This document shows, in pieces, positions 1 through 8,550 of a stretch of 42,928 bases of DNA (position 1 is its first letter; each line of letters opens with the position of its first letter). The DNA is from a virus, in IMG/VR virus record IMGVR_UViG_3300025154_001352, positions 1-42,928 of that record; one strand, given 5' to 3'. Made by a program: the position numbers and the translations under genes. The notes beneath the pieces are model-generated. The model made no database searches. It saw only the letters and a list, made by a program, of their open reading frames with translations, and was not told where the DNA came from.

Positions 1-98
1 CGTTCTTTAAACCCCATATATGATCTGCTAATCGTTTCTTATTCTTCTCGATACTAAATCCCGCCACTCCATCTTTCCATAAATCCTTGCCTTCGTGT
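1..98. repeat. Terminal redundancy, left copy
   Basis: Bases 1-98 are identical to bases 42831-42928. The glycosyltransferase frame runs through the join without interruption, so the redundancy reflects a circular or circularly permuted molecule with a unit length of about 42,830 bp. An overlap of this size is typical of assembler end overlap and need not be a physical terminal repeat. Confidence 0.93.
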
Positions 99-442
99 TT
101 AACTTCTTCTGTGCCGTATTCTTCGTAGTGATTGGAATAAGGACTTATCAGTTCGGTGTTGTCATCAATATCTAACGCCCACGCTTTTCCGATATATTCA
201 GGCATTGAAAGTATTTGTTTAATACCCACTTCTCCACCTGGTCTTGTTACTAGGATATTTGCCATCTCCATCGCTTTTGAAACTTCGACCATATTATCTT
301 TTTGCTGATCTATTATGTGCGTGTCGTTTGGAGTAAATCTTTGTATCATCTCAAAAGGCTGTCTTATCCTGTACCAACCGCAACCTCCATTATCAACCGG
401 CATACCCATAACTCTTAATGGTTTTATTTTAATTTTAGACAT
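1..442 (-). CDS. Glycosyltransferase, N-terminal part (gene crosses the circular join)
   Basis: This is the first part of a glycosyltransferase that continues at 42830 and ends at 42166; the joined gene is 369 codons (368 residues) in one uninterrupted frame. The start ATG at 442 overlaps the end of the upstream methyltransferase by 19 bases. The N-terminus carries a GWYR motif followed by a proline, as in GT-B glycosyltransferases seen in environmental phages, and then an acidic DIDDNTE segment. It probably transfers a sugar to a virion or cell-surface acceptor. It is the last gene of the glycan operon that begins near 4540. Confidence 0.8.
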   Translation of the reverse strand, partial: MSKIKIKPLRVMGMPVDNGGCGWYRIRQPFEMIQRFTPNDTHIIDQQKDNMVEVSKAMEMANILVTRPGGEVGIKQILSMPEYIGKAWALDIDDNTELISPYSNHYEEYGTEEVKHEGKDLWKDGVAGFSIEKNKKRLADHIWGLKN

Positions 443-855
443 ATATGCAATTCCCACTCATACCGATCCCGTTCCACCTTCGTAATTTCAAATTCCTTCT
501 TTGAATAACAATGCCCTGCTGGGCTGTCCTTTGTGAAGTAAAAGAAGAATACGGGTCCTGGTATGAACTTAACGTGTGTCGGATCAATAAAAGCATACTC
601 ACTCGGAAATGTTGGCACCCTTATATCGATCACCCCGTTTGTTTTTAATACATCACCCACCTTATTGAAGAAAGCTACTGTATCAGGCAAGTGTTCGATA
701 ACGTGATGGCAAAAGATAATGTCATATTTCTTGGGAAATTTGTAAGTCATAAAATCCCCCACATACTTTTGTCCGAAGTCGATCAAATCAATTCCATCCG
801 CTTCTTTTATTTGTCTGTCTTTGGGTCCGCAACCTATTTCAAGTATCTTTGCCAT
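424..855 (-). CDS. SAM-dependent methyltransferase, short class I
   Basis: A 143-residue protein. The SAM-binding motif I is at the very N-terminus (EIGCGP, about residues 6-11), an acidic motif II-like GIDLID follows, and HHVIEHL (about residues 50-56) matches the Methyltransf_11 pattern. At about 140 residues it is only the catalytic core of the family. It overlaps both neighbours by 17-19 bases and sits in the glycan operon, so methylation of a sugar or glycan is the likely role; the substrate is unknown. The ATG at 855 puts the motif close to the N-terminus. Confidence 0.75.
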   Translation of the reverse strand: MAKILEIGCGPKDRQIKEADGIDLIDFGQKYVGDFMTYKFPKKYDIIFCHHVIEHLPDTVAFFNKVGDVLKTNGVIDIRVPTFPSEYAFIDPTHVKFIPGPVFFFYFTKDSPAGHCYSKKEFEITKVERDRYEWELHICLKLK

Positions 856-1453
856 TTTTAAATATTCTTAAAGTAGTAGCAGGACTTAATTCCATGGCTA
901 TTTTCTCCTCTAGTTGAACCATTCCTAATTTCTCGAATACTTCCTTGTAATTTCTGGGAAATTTATATTTAGCGGGGTCTGACTCGACTTCTGCTATAAA
1001 GATATAGGTTTTAGCAATTTTAACCATTTTCTCAAATATCCAATCACTATCGTAATGAATATGCATCAATACTCCCGAAGTAAACACAACATCGTATTCT
1101 TCTTTGTTTTTAGTTAACCAGTCCTCAATCGTTGATATTTCAATCAAGTTACTTATATCTTCACCGTAATTTTCTCTTGAGAATTGGGGGGCATTTTCAT
1201 TTATTTCGACTCCCTTAAGATTTTTAAATCCATACTTCTTCAAATAACATAAATTTCTTCCTACAGAACATCCTAACTCCAAAATAGAATCGCTTTTTTT
1301 TGCATACTTCTTGAAAACCCTAAGCCACATTTTGCTAATGGGTTTCAGTTTTAAGTAAAACTCCTGTCTGCAAATGTCTACAAACCTTTTATAATCTGGA
1401 TTGACCTCAATATCTGGGTTTCTCCAAAACTTGTGAATATAATCTCTATCCAT
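839..1453 (-). CDS. SAM-dependent methyltransferase
   Basis: A 204-residue class I methyltransferase. Motif I is ELGCSVGRN (about residues 58-66), the acidic ribose-binding residue is in GVEIN, and the post-motif stretch VVFTSGVLMHIH is typical of Methyltransf_11/25 enzymes. About 50 residues precede motif I and may form a cap over the substrate. It overlaps the upstream glycosyltransferase by 8 bases and is translationally coupled to it. A sugar or lipid-linked glycan substrate is inferred from context only. Confidence 0.75.
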   Translation of the reverse strand: MDRDYIHKFWRNPDIEVNPDYKRFVDICRQEFYLKLKPISKMWLRVFKKYAKKSDSILELGCSVGRNLCYLKKYGFKNLKGVEINENAPQFSRENYGEDISNLIEISTIEDWLTKNKEEYDVVFTSGVLMHIHYDSDWIFEKMVKIAKTYIFIAEVESDPAKYKFPRNYKEVFEKLGMVQLEEKIAMELSPATTLRIFKNGKDT

Positions 1454-2342
1454 ATATAACTTCTAATTGTTTTCTCAGTGCTTCTTCGGGATTACCGCCA
1501 TCAAGATAGTCCTGAACAAAACACCTTCTAAGCTCCTTCATACTTTCAGGGTGTTCCAGCTCATAATCAATAACTTCAAGCAATTTCTTCGGTCTTACCA
1601 ATTTACAGGCATAGGATACTTGTGAATAAAAATCTTCTTTTGAATATATCTTGCCTAGCAATTCTTTAGGCTTCCACAAGTCAACTGAAATATAGGGAAT
1701 GTCCATCCAATAAGCAAGCGCCGCAAATGTTCCTTCACCAATTCCAACAACAACGTCAGCGTGTTTTAAAGCCTCATAACACAGCTTTATGTGATTGCTC
1801 TTGTCCCGCTCCGACATTATTGGGTTCGGATATTCAAAAGGATCGTGTTCCCCCAATATTATTTTTGAATAAACATAAGCCTTGTCATAAGTTTTTAACA
1901 TTTTGGCAACCTCCATATTTTCAGGAATGTCGTTGACCCAATGTCTAGGAGCAAATAAAACCCTTTTTCCTTTGTGTGGCACTCTTGGACCCAAACTGCC
2001 AAAAATTGTTGACCCCGTGATTTGTACCTTATCTTCGGGGATATTTGCATCCAACAGCCAGTCTTTTGTTTCTTGTCCCCAAGCCATAAATACATCACCA
2101 ATTAAAGGTTTGGAAAGCGGTGGGATATAGTCGTTAATTGAAAGAAGCCCGTGTTCGGCAACTATTACCCTTTTCCCCATTTCTTTTGCCTGCCGGCACA
2201 TTGTTGACAAAACACCTACGGCATCCTGCCAGACAACTAAAGTGTCGGATTGTTGCCAATCACCTACATAGTCCCCGCGATCACGAATAGCTTTATACAG
2301 GTCGTCTAGTATGTTGTTGAAATTGTATAAAGCGACCTTCAT
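1446..2342 (-). CDS. GT-B fold glycosyltransferase or glycerophosphotransferase-like protein
   Basis: A 298-residue protein with two Rossmann-like halves. The C-terminal half has VVVGIGEGTFAALA followed by IPYISVD, the pattern seen where GT-B enzymes (CDP-glycerol glycerophosphotransferase-like and UDP-GlcNAc 2-epimerase-like) bind the nucleotide sugar. The N-terminal half has HGLLSIND, again as in CDP-glycerol transferase-like proteins. The start overlaps the preceding formyltransferase stop as ATGA. It probably adds a sugar or sugar-phosphate unit in the pathway encoded by its neighbours; the exact donor cannot be read from sequence. Confidence 0.6.
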   Translation of the reverse strand: MKVALYNFNNILDDLYKAIRDRGDYVGDWQQSDTLVVWQDAVGVLSTMCRQAKEMGKRVIVAEHGLLSINDYIPPLSKPLIGDVFMAWGQETKDWLLDANIPEDKVQITGSTIFGSLGPRVPHKGKRVLFAPRHWVNDIPENMEVAKMLKTYDKAYVYSKIILGEHDPFEYPNPIMSERDKSNHIKLCYEALKHADVVVGIGEGTFAALAYWMDIPYISVDLWKPKELLGKIYSKEDFYSQVSYACKLVRPKKLLEVIDYELEHPESMKELRRCFVQDYLDGGNPEEALRKQLEVIYG

Positions 2343-3127
2343 ATAAATTGCCTCCTCAGTTTCGGTTCCTTGGGTGTTATCCTTTTGTCGAGGTATTGAT
2401 CCACTAAATCGTTGTTGAAAGTCTGGTAAATTACTCTTAGATGTTTTGGTTGAAAATCACTCTCTAAAAAGTTCTTACCAGCCTCAGGTTTTTGCTTGAA
2501 TAATTCCCACTTATCCATTTTAAATAAAGCCAGAGCCTCCTTAGTTGATTTTAAGACGGCTTTGCAGGCTACATCGTGTATCCCATCACCTTTTTCCAAT
2601 TCCGGTACTACTTGGTGAATAATATCTCCTGCATCCGGTGAATGTTGTATAAAGTGGAAGGTTGTTCCCGCCCAGTTCGGTTCCATAAAATAGAATGGCC
2701 AGAATAAGGTTGCAGCACCCCTGTATCTTGGTGATAACCCTAAATGTAGGTTAATTGTCTTTTCGGGAAGTGCTGAAAGTAACGGTTCCCGTATCATTCC
2801 CGTACCGAAAATTATTGCCATATCTGGTTTTAAATCTTTTACGAATTTAACCGCATCGTCATCGTTTAAAGTAGCTTTGTCCAAAGTAAGAAGTGGAATA
2901 TCGGGAGGTTCCTGTTTACCGAAGTATTTTATTTCAGCGTCTTTTCGTTCTTCAAAGTGCTGTCGCCAGTTCGCTGAATCAATAGGTGATAATCCTTCAG
3001 GCTCTTTAATGGAATCACCTCTTAACTGCATAATCCCCCCTACCATAGGAAAAGTGTCTGCTATCTTATTGGCGTAATATAGGTGTCTTGGCTGGTTTCC
3101 CCCCAACCACAGTATTCTCTCACTCAT
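2339..3127 (-). CDS. Formyltransferase (FMT-like; likely sugar N-formyltransferase)
   Basis: A 262-residue protein with the 10-formyl-THF formyltransferase core. The N-H-D catalytic set is visible: NLHLGLSPRYRG (Asn and His, about residues 126-137) and HSPDAGDI (Asp, about 163-170). The family includes methionyl-tRNA formyltransferase and sugar N-formyltransferases that act on 4-amino-4,6-dideoxy sugars. Because it follows a PseB-like dehydratase with an ATGA overlap and precedes glycosyltransferases, the sugar enzyme is more likely. No aminotransferase is encoded here, so the amino sugar would have to come from the host. Confidence 0.75.
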   Translation of the reverse strand: MSERILWLGGNQPRHLYYANKIADTFPMVGGIMQLRGDSIKEPEGLSPIDSANWRQHFEERKDAEIKYFGKQEPPDIPLLTLDKATLNDDDAVKFVKDLKPDMAIIFGTGMIREPLLSALPEKTINLHLGLSPRYRGAATLFWPFYFMEPNWAGTTFHFIQHSPDAGDIIHQVVPELEKGDGIHDVACKAVLKSTKEALALFKMDKWELFKQKPEAGKNFLESDFQPKHLRVIYQTFNNDLVDQYLDKRITPKEPKLRRQFI

Positions 3128-4017
3128 ATAAGTTTTAAAAATTCTTCTTTAGTAAGTCTTTTGGCGTTTTCAGAGGTGTATTCAAATATCCTGTCCGAAT
3201 AAGTAATACCAAATAGTTCAGGTTCAATTACATAGTGGTCGTCATATTCTTTTGTATGAATAGACTCGTCCTTGTTTATAAGTGCTTCGTGCAACTTTTC
3301 CCCTGGTCTCATTCCTGTAACTGTAAGTTTTGTGTCAGGTGCAAGTGCTTTGAACATATTAACAACACTCATGGAAGGAATTTTGGGTATAAACACTTCC
3401 CCACCCTTCATTTTATCTAGTGCCAGGAATATAAGGTTGCAAGCCTGATCTAAGGTTATCCAGAAGCGTGTCATTCTGTTGTCTGTTATGGTCAACTTCT
3501 TTGGCTTGTCTATTAAAATAGTTTCTATTACCGACCCCCTTGAACCAATGACATTTCCATACCTTACACAAGAAAAAGTAGTTTGGCTCTGCTGATTGGC
3601 TGAAATAAACAACTTCTCTGCGACCATTTTTGTAGCTCCGTATAAAGTAGTGGGGTGTGACCCCTTGTCGGTTGAGATTAAGATACATTTTTTAACATTG
3701 TTCACTTTACAGGCGTGTATGACATTTGTCGTTCCAAATACATTCGTCATTATCGTTTCTTCAGGCTGTTCCTCACCCACAGGGACGTGCTTCAACGCCG
3801 CCGTGTGAATAACAACATCAATATCCTTAAAAGCCTTTATTGTACTTATGGGGTCTCTCACATCTCCGACAATGTAACGTGCTTTGACTTCTCTTAGCAT
3901 CTTTCTTTGCTTGTACTCATCTCGGCTAAAGATGGTTACATTCTCACCCTCCTTAATAAGTTTTTTGGCAAGATGTGTACCAAGCGATCCTGTCCCACCG
4001 GTAATTAAGTAGTTCAC
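3124..4017 (-). CDS. NDP-sugar 4,6-dehydratase of the PseB/CapD type
   Basis: An extended short-chain dehydrogenase of 297 residues. It has the NAD-binding ITGGTGSLG at the N-terminus, STDKGS, the catalytic YGATK (YxxxK) and RYGNVIGSRGSV, the signature of inverting UDP-GlcNAc 4,6-dehydratases. It would make a 4-keto-6-deoxy sugar from UDP-GlcNAc or a related donor. The start is taken as the GTG at 4017, which overlaps the upstream stop as GTGA and follows a GGGGAGGG ribosome-binding site; a longer in-frame start at 4062 has no support. At under 300 residues it is slightly shorter than typical PseB. Confidence 0.85.
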   Translation of the reverse strand: MNYLITGGTGSLGTHLAKKLIKEGENVTIFSRDEYKQRKMLREVKARYIVGDVRDPISTIKAFKDIDVVIHTAALKHVPVGEEQPEETIMTNVFGTTNVIHACKVNNVKKCILISTDKGSHPTTLYGATKMVAEKLFISANQQSQTTFSCVRYGNVIGSRGSVIETILIDKPKKLTITDNRMTRFWITLDQACNLIFLALDKMKGGEVFIPKIPSMSVVNMFKALAPDTKLTVTGMRPGEKLHEALINKDESIHTKEYDDHYVIEPELFGITYSDRIFEYTSENAKRLTKEEFLKLI

Positions 4018-4178
4018 GCTATTCCCTCCCCGTGATATTCTTCTTTTTTCTTTAAAGGACACTTCTTTATTGTCCCCGCAAATAACTCTGATGACTGCAT
4101 AACTAACTTTTTCTCCACAACGTCTGCTCTAATTTGTTCACACTTTGTGTTTTTACAGTCTTTGCAAGTTTCTTTCAT
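4014..4178 (-). CDS. Small cysteine-rich protein
   Basis: A 54-residue protein starting with a CxxCxxxxC cluster (CKDCKNTKC) and a fourth cysteine near residue 40, so it may bind a metal ion. The ATG at 4178 overlaps the stop of the upstream gene as ATGA, which decides the start over a GTG at 4199. Its end overlaps the GTG of the dehydratase gene, making it a coupled member of the glycan operon. No family was recognised. Confidence 0.6.
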   Translation of the reverse strand: MKETCKDCKNTKCEQIRADVVEKKLVMQSSELFAGTIKKCPLKKKEEYHGEGIA

Positions 4179-4540
4179 AGGTGGTTTACTACGTGCCACG
4201 GTTTAACCAACTCGTGCCTCAATGCTTTCTTATTCTTTAGCCAGTCTTTACCATAAATGGCTGTCAATACGGTATCAACAAACATATCCACATACATATT
4301 CGGAAATTCAATTATTTTTCTGTGAACCTTGCTTTTGCTTCCATGCTGGTAAACATTTAAGTTTCTTATTCCCCGATAAATTGAAGCTATCTCTGGATCG
4401 TTGTAAGTTCTGTAAATTATTTCCCTTGCCTTTTGGTCTATCTTGTCGGCAAGTGCAATTAAAGACATTCTTAGTTTTTGGTCGTCAACGGTAATATATT
4501 GGTCTGAAGATTTGGGAAGTTTAGTGGCAAGTCTGGGCAT
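4175..4540 (-). CDS. Unknown protein between capsid and glycan genes
   Basis: A 121-residue, basic, mostly helical protein with no recognised domain. ATG 4540 is used because the alternative TTG at 4546 lies closer to a U-tract. It is the first gene after the terminator that follows the capsid gene, and it is coupled by ATGA overlap to the small cysteine-rich gene. Its position could make it either a minor virion component or the first gene of the glycan operon. Confidence 0.6.
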   Translation of the reverse strand: MPRLATKLPKSSDQYITVDDQKLRMSLIALADKIDQKAREIIYRTYNDPEIASIYRGIRNLNVYQHGSKSKVHRKIIEFPNMYVDMFVDTVLTAIYGKDWLKNKKALRHELVKPWHVVNHL

Positions 4541-4552
4541 AGACAAGTTATA

Positions 4553-4585
4553 TTAACAAAAAAAAGAAGCGGTTACAATACCGCT
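4553..4585 (-). terminator. Intrinsic terminator-like hairpin after the capsid gene
   Basis: On the minus strand a 6-bp stem AGCGGT/ACCGCT (4568-4573 with 4580-4585) is followed by TTC and a run of eight T (4558-4565). It lies 42 bases after the capsid stop and 13 bases before the next start codon. It probably limits transcription from the capsid gene into the glycan operon. No convincing promoter is seen before it, apart from a weak CTGACA. Confidence 0.75.
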
Positions 4586-4626
4586 CCTTTTTACCTATTG
4601 AGTAATAGACTGATAGGCTAGTCCGT

Positions 4627-5523
4627 TTAGCTGGTTGTCAGTTGAATTATCTTTCCTGACGATGCTTCGTTTCGTGCTTCAAGTGTCAATTCACCTACAA
4701 GCGCACCCCTCTTTGAATCTGCGACTTTCGCCACATCTACTTGAGAAATACCTCTAAGCATAGCCACTTTCCACATATCTCTTTGAAGTACTGCGATTGT
4801 ATCTGTATCCATGAAGGAATCCAAAATAATACGCTGTACACCAAAGTCCGACTCGTAAACAGATACTTTGTTGATAAGTTTAGCCTCACTGTCTACTTCC
4901 AAATACCTTGTATTTGAAGTTGCGAAAGCACTAATCTTTCTCTTCTGCCATCCGTTTACATAAGTTGCATCTGGTCTTCCACCGTTCCCCCAGATCTCCT
5001 GAAGCATTGTGTTATACAGTGTTTCAGTTAATGCTTGAGTTCCAGTTCCCGATCCGGATTCAACATAAGCCGTCAACCACGAAAGAATACCTTTCAGCCT
5101 ACGAGCTGTTCCAGAAGCTCCAGAATTGCCTGTGGCGGTGATGAGAGCTTTCTCAACATCCGTAGCAATTTCCTTCATCTTCTTTTCCATCTGGTAAGCG
5201 TACTCGTCTTCAAGACCTGCAACAGAGACTGCTCTGATTGTTTCGGATACCTCAATAGTCTTAGAAAAGATTTGAGTATATGCTCCTGTTCTTGTTCTTG
5301 ACTCTGCAAGAGAGAACGAGAAGTCAGCACCTTCAATTTGATTGTTGGCGCTACCTGTTGACAGAGTGTCTTTTTGCCATTCGTGATAAGTTCCACGAGC
5401 TTTGACATGTTCCAAGCCAGAAAAAAGAGGAGTTTCGTGCAAGGTTATCGTTGTGATAAGTCCTGTAAGGTCTTCTCTTTCACCAACCTGTTCGTATGTC
5501 TTTACTGCTGATGCCTGTGCCAT
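4627..5523 (-). CDS. Major capsid protein, SU10-like (HK97 fold)
   Basis: A 298-residue protein whose N-terminus (TYEQVGEREDLTGLI, then TPLFSGL and YHEWQKDTL) matches the SU10/DUF5309 major capsid family. It forms the icosahedral shell. The start has a GGGGGTGA ribosome-binding site 8 bases upstream. It lies 34 bases after the scaffold gene in the canonical order portal-scaffold-capsid. A terminator follows it. There is no N-terminal prohead leader of the long HK97 type, consistent with the separate scaffold gene. Confidence 0.88.
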   Translation of the reverse strand: MAQASAVKTYEQVGEREDLTGLITTITLHETPLFSGLEHVKARGTYHEWQKDTLSTGSANNQIEGADFSFSLAESRTRTGAYTQIFSKTIEVSETIRAVSVAGLEDEYAYQMEKKMKEIATDVEKALITATGNSGASGTARRLKGILSWLTAYVESGSGTGTQALTETLYNTMLQEIWGNGGRPDATYVNGWQKRKISAFATSNTRYLEVDSEAKLINKVSVYESDFGVQRIILDSFMDTDTIAVLQRDMWKVAMLRGISQVDVAKVADSKRGALVGELTLEARNEASSGKIIQLTTS

Positions 5524-5557
5524 AAATTAATTCACCCCCAAATCTTTTTTGTTACGG

Positions 5558-6235
5558 TTAGGATCTAATGATCCTTTTAATGTAGGTACGAAGTGCGTTT
5601 TTATCGCCTTTCGCAACTGCATCTTTCAGGTCATCGTTTGTAACACCCGATTCCGATGATCCCGATCCGTCAGAAGTTTCGGTCTTGATGCCTCTGGATT
5701 TAGCAATCGCCTCTTTAACGTGCCAGTTAATAAGTTCTTGTTGGTGCAATTTTTCGTAAGCGGTTTCGATGTCGCCAATTCTCTTTTGCATCGCAAATTT
5801 TACAACTGCGTTGCGGTCGAATTTTGGTCGTCCGTCTTTACCGTTATATTTATCCTCTAATCGAGTTAATTCACCTTTTACAAACTCATCTTCTTTATCA
5901 CGCTCAAGAGCCTCTTTGCTGACATAACCTAATTCATCAAGAATTGGTTTAAGAGCTTCTTTGATCTGCTCCTTCTGAGGATTCACCTCAGTCTGTGCAG
6001 TTCTTCCTTCAAGCTCTTTAATCCTTGCTTCAAGTTCGTCCGCTCTCCTGGCTTTTTCGTTCACTTCCCTGAATCGTGAGTAAGGAACGCTTTTCTCTGA
6101 TTCATCAGTACCCTCTGCGCTAGAGGACTCCTCCGAATCCTGAGCCGTTTCTTCTACACTGGATGAAGTGTCGACAGTATCGGTTTCTGTCGCCTGAGTC
6201 GCTTCAGTAACATCCTCGCCCTGTGATTTAGTCAT
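5558..6235 (-). CDS. Capsid scaffold protein
   Basis: A 225-residue, acidic and highly charged protein. It has a Ser/Thr/Glu-rich disordered N-terminus (about residues 1-50), a coiled-coil stretch rich in Glu, Arg and Ala (about 55-130), and a short basic C-terminal helix, as in scaffolds that bind capsid subunits through the C-terminus. Its place directly before the capsid gene supports the call; sequence similarity among scaffolds is low. The start at 6235 has AAAGGGGGTGA upstream. Confidence 0.75.
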   Translation of the reverse strand: MTKSQGEDVTEATQATETDTVDTSSSVEETAQDSEESSSAEGTDESEKSVPYSRFREVNEKARRADELEARIKELEGRTAQTEVNPQKEQIKEALKPILDELGYVSKEALERDKEDEFVKGELTRLEDKYNGKDGRPKFDRNAVVKFAMQKRIGDIETAYEKLHQQELINWHVKEAIAKSRGIKTETSDGSGSSESGVTNDDLKDAVAKGDKNALRTYIKRIIRS

Positions 6236-6370
6236 TTAAATCACCCCCTTTCTGTATGTTCTACATTTTTTACGTTGTATGCCAACGACAAAACATAGAT
6301 TGGTCTAGGACGGCGCTAAATCCTAGTAGGGAATGTCGAGCCTGCCCGAATCGACACCCCATACTAAAAT
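6236..6370 (-). other. 135-bp portal-scaffold gap with two hairpins
   Basis: No coding sequence is seen. On either strand it can form two 6-bp hairpins: CTAGGA/TCCTAG at 6305-6326 and TGTCGA/TCGACA at 6334-6356. Neither is followed by a T-tract on the minus strand, so they are not standard terminators. A TTGGCA-like box lies further downstream before the scaffold ribosome-binding site, but no good -10 accompanies it. The gap may hold a regulatory RNA or a processing site for the capsid mRNA. Confidence 0.4.
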
Positions 6371-8299
6371 TCACTGTTGACCGCCCGACTGAACGATCTG
6401 ATCCCTATAAACCATAATTGCCTGTAATAATTGTTTTGGTAACGACTTGGCTTCGGGTGAAGATATGAAGGCATCAATGTATTGTAAGAATTCCTGTGAT
6501 GGGTTTTGGGGAGGTTGAGGCTTGCCACCGTTGACTATTTGACGGATAGCCGCTATCGCTTCTACTTTGCCTTCTTGGGCTTGCGCAGGTTGAGCCGATG
6601 CTTGAGCTTGAGCATTGGCTTGTGTTTGTGCGGCACCTATTTCAATTTGTTCTGCCGCTCTTAATCGTCTTTCTTCTTTACTTTTCTTGATAATGTTTGA
6701 TATTGATCCGATAGAATAACCTTCCAAAAGTGTTTCCTGGTCGATGGCTTGAAGTTGATACAATTCTTTTAAAACAACCCTTCTTGCTTCGGCTGTTTGT
6801 GCGATCCAAGAAGTTATCTTTACATCTACTGCATTTTTCGCTGAAATAACAGTCGCACCTTCCGGGGCTCTTTCTCCTGCTTCTTCACCTATTACATCCA
6901 AAAAGACCTTTTCACCCGTTGCAGTGGTAGGAATTATCCTTCTGACAACCTGATATTTACTTGCCGCTATCGCTAAGATATGTTCATACACTTCTTCTAG
7001 GAATTCCTCAACATTTTCTATAACTTCGGATAAGTTGTTTGAATCGCCCACCTGTAAGGCTTCGATAGCATCACCCGACTTGGCGCTTGTCGGTATTCGT
7101 CCAAGTGACGCATCGTGTGCTCCACCCAAGTCCTCTATGTACCTATTAACATTTTCTATTTGTTGGAAGATAGCAGCCGACATTGGAGCAATGGGCTGTT
7201 GGTTGACTTCAAATCCCCGTTTCTTTTCTATGATTTGTCCGTTTTCGTTATTAATTACCCTTACTCCCGATCCTTTGTCTGCAACCCACTTACCCCTATT
7301 CATCAAATCGTTATATTCGGCTACTTGGCTTTCAAGCCTATCTAATAATCTATTAGGGGATATTAAATTTTTAACCCAACCAGTACCGTACATACTTAGG
7401 GGTTCAACATCACTTTGAAGTCTAAAGAATGGAAATCTTGTAAGTCCGGTATCTTCAGGTTGTCTTATTATCTTATCTCCCGCCATAGCTGCTATCATTA
7501 TCTTTGCTTTCTTGATCTTGGTTGGCTTTCCGTCTGGTCCTTCTACTTCTTCATCAACAAATTCTTTGTACCAATGTTCTTTAACAATAACTGTGGAATT
7601 AGACCGTTCTTCACCGAAAGTCCGCATACCCTTTTCAGCCTGCATAAGTCTTGCTTTCAAAGATGAAGCCGACAGAAGTTCATCACCCTTCATATCCTTG
7701 ATGTCATATTTGGGGTCGTTCTTTAAATCTTCTACATTTCTTCTTACTGCTAAAATTACATGTCTTGCTTCATTTGGATCACGTGCTACGGGATCCCAAT
7801 AAAGATCATAAGTATCAACCATATTGACAGCTATTTCACCCAATCCATCTTCCGCCTGGTCGTCCCACAACACTTGCCAAAAACCAGCCGAATATTTTAA
7901 AGCGTTCCATACAACAGCCTTCAGCTTTCTTCTGAGAAATAGTTTGTCGTGAAGGTAGTCTAAGTATCTATTTAGCTTATTCACTTCTTCAACGTTTTCT
8001 TCGGTTAAATTAAAAGGTGTTACTTCAGCTCGTGGTTTGTTTCTAAGTGAGAAGTTTCTTACAGCCCGTAAAGTAGAATAAATTTTATTAATTACAACTT
8101 TTACTTTACCCTTATCCCTTACATTGGTGACTATTTGTTGCGTGTTATTGTCCCATTTAGCATAGTGGTTACCCGATACCCACAAATCATACATAAACCA
8201 TTGCCAATCCACCTCCTTGCGGTTTGATTCGGCAACGGACCACTCACGCTGTAATTTGGCTCGTATAACTTCTATATCTTCAGTCTTCTTCTTTGCCAT
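6371..8299 (-). CDS. Portal protein, P22-like
   Basis: A 642-residue protein forming the dodecameric ring at the capsid vertex through which DNA enters. Family-like stretches are an early WVSGNHYAKWD, NALKYSAGFWQVLWDD, MVDTYDLYWDP and the long helix region before DLGGAHDASLG (about residues 385-400). The C-terminus has an Ala/Gln-rich low-complexity segment (about 545-565). It overlaps the upstream small membrane protein gene by 20 bases. Size and order (TerL, two small genes, portal, scaffold, capsid) fit short-tailed phages. Confidence 0.85.
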   Translation of the reverse strand: MAKKKTEDIEVIRAKLQREWSVAESNRKEVDWQWFMYDLWVSGNHYAKWDNNTQQIVTNVRDKGKVKVVINKIYSTLRAVRNFSLRNKPRAEVTPFNLTEENVEEVNKLNRYLDYLHDKLFLRRKLKAVVWNALKYSAGFWQVLWDDQAEDGLGEIAVNMVDTYDLYWDPVARDPNEARHVILAVRRNVEDLKNDPKYDIKDMKGDELLSASSLKARLMQAEKGMRTFGEERSNSTVIVKEHWYKEFVDEEVEGPDGKPTKIKKAKIMIAAMAGDKIIRQPEDTGLTRFPFFRLQSDVEPLSMYGTGWVKNLISPNRLLDRLESQVAEYNDLMNRGKWVADKGSGVRVINNENGQIIEKKRGFEVNQQPIAPMSAAIFQQIENVNRYIEDLGGAHDASLGRIPTSAKSGDAIEALQVGDSNNLSEVIENVEEFLEEVYEHILAIAASKYQVVRRIIPTTATGEKVFLDVIGEEAGERAPEGATVISAKNAVDVKITSWIAQTAEARRVVLKELYQLQAIDQETLLEGYSIGSISNIIKKSKEERRLRAAEQIEIGAAQTQANAQAQASAQPAQAQEGKVEAIAAIRQIVNGGKPQPPQNPSQEFLQYIDAFISSPEAKSLPKQLLQAIMVYRDQIVQSGGQQ

Positions 8300-8501
8300 A
8301 AATTATTTCTTGCTTAGACTCCTCGATTTCAGAAGTCCCGTCAGGTTCAGGTTCTAGGTGGTTTTCTTCTAGTTGGGTGTTGTCTTTGTATTCTTGGAAG
8401 TTTTTTGACATTAATCTATCCAACATATCCTTGCGTTCTTTGAAAGATAGATATTCCCGCACAACTAGAAGAATGAATAGACCTGCAATTATGTATTCCA
8501 T
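8280..8501 (-). CDS. Small single-span membrane protein
   Basis: A 73-residue protein with one N-terminal hydrophobic segment (about residues 2-17, YIIAGLFILLVV) and a charged, acidic tail. ATG 8501 is chosen because a longer in-frame start would lie inside a terminator-like hairpin. There is no Shine-Dalgarno; the start codon directly follows a run of seven T. Function unknown. It is the first gene of the portal-scaffold-capsid unit under the promoter at 8551-8578. Confidence 0.55.
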   Translation of the reverse strand: MEYIIAGLFILLVVREYLSFKERKDMLDRLMSKNFQEYKDNTQLEENHLEPEPDGTSEIEESKQEIIYGKEED

Positions 8502-8527
8502 AAAAAAAGACGGCACTATTTGCCGTC
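8502..8527 (-). terminator. Hairpin and U-tract between promoter and start codon
   Basis: On the minus strand a perfect 7-bp stem GACGGCA/TGCCGTC with a 5-base loop (8509-8527) is followed by seven T (8502-8508) and then directly by the ATG at 8501. It is a textbook intrinsic terminator by shape, but it sits about 17 bases downstream of the predicted transcription start of a strong promoter, so it may act as an attenuator or as a 5'-end stabilising hairpin. Confidence 0.75.
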
Positions 8528-8550
8528 CCGTATCAATGAGACCAATTAAG

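Noticed and set aside
1-98. Physical direct terminal repeat of a linear phage genome
   Set aside because: The repeat lies in the middle of a gene and has the size of an assembly overlap, so circularity is the simpler reading.
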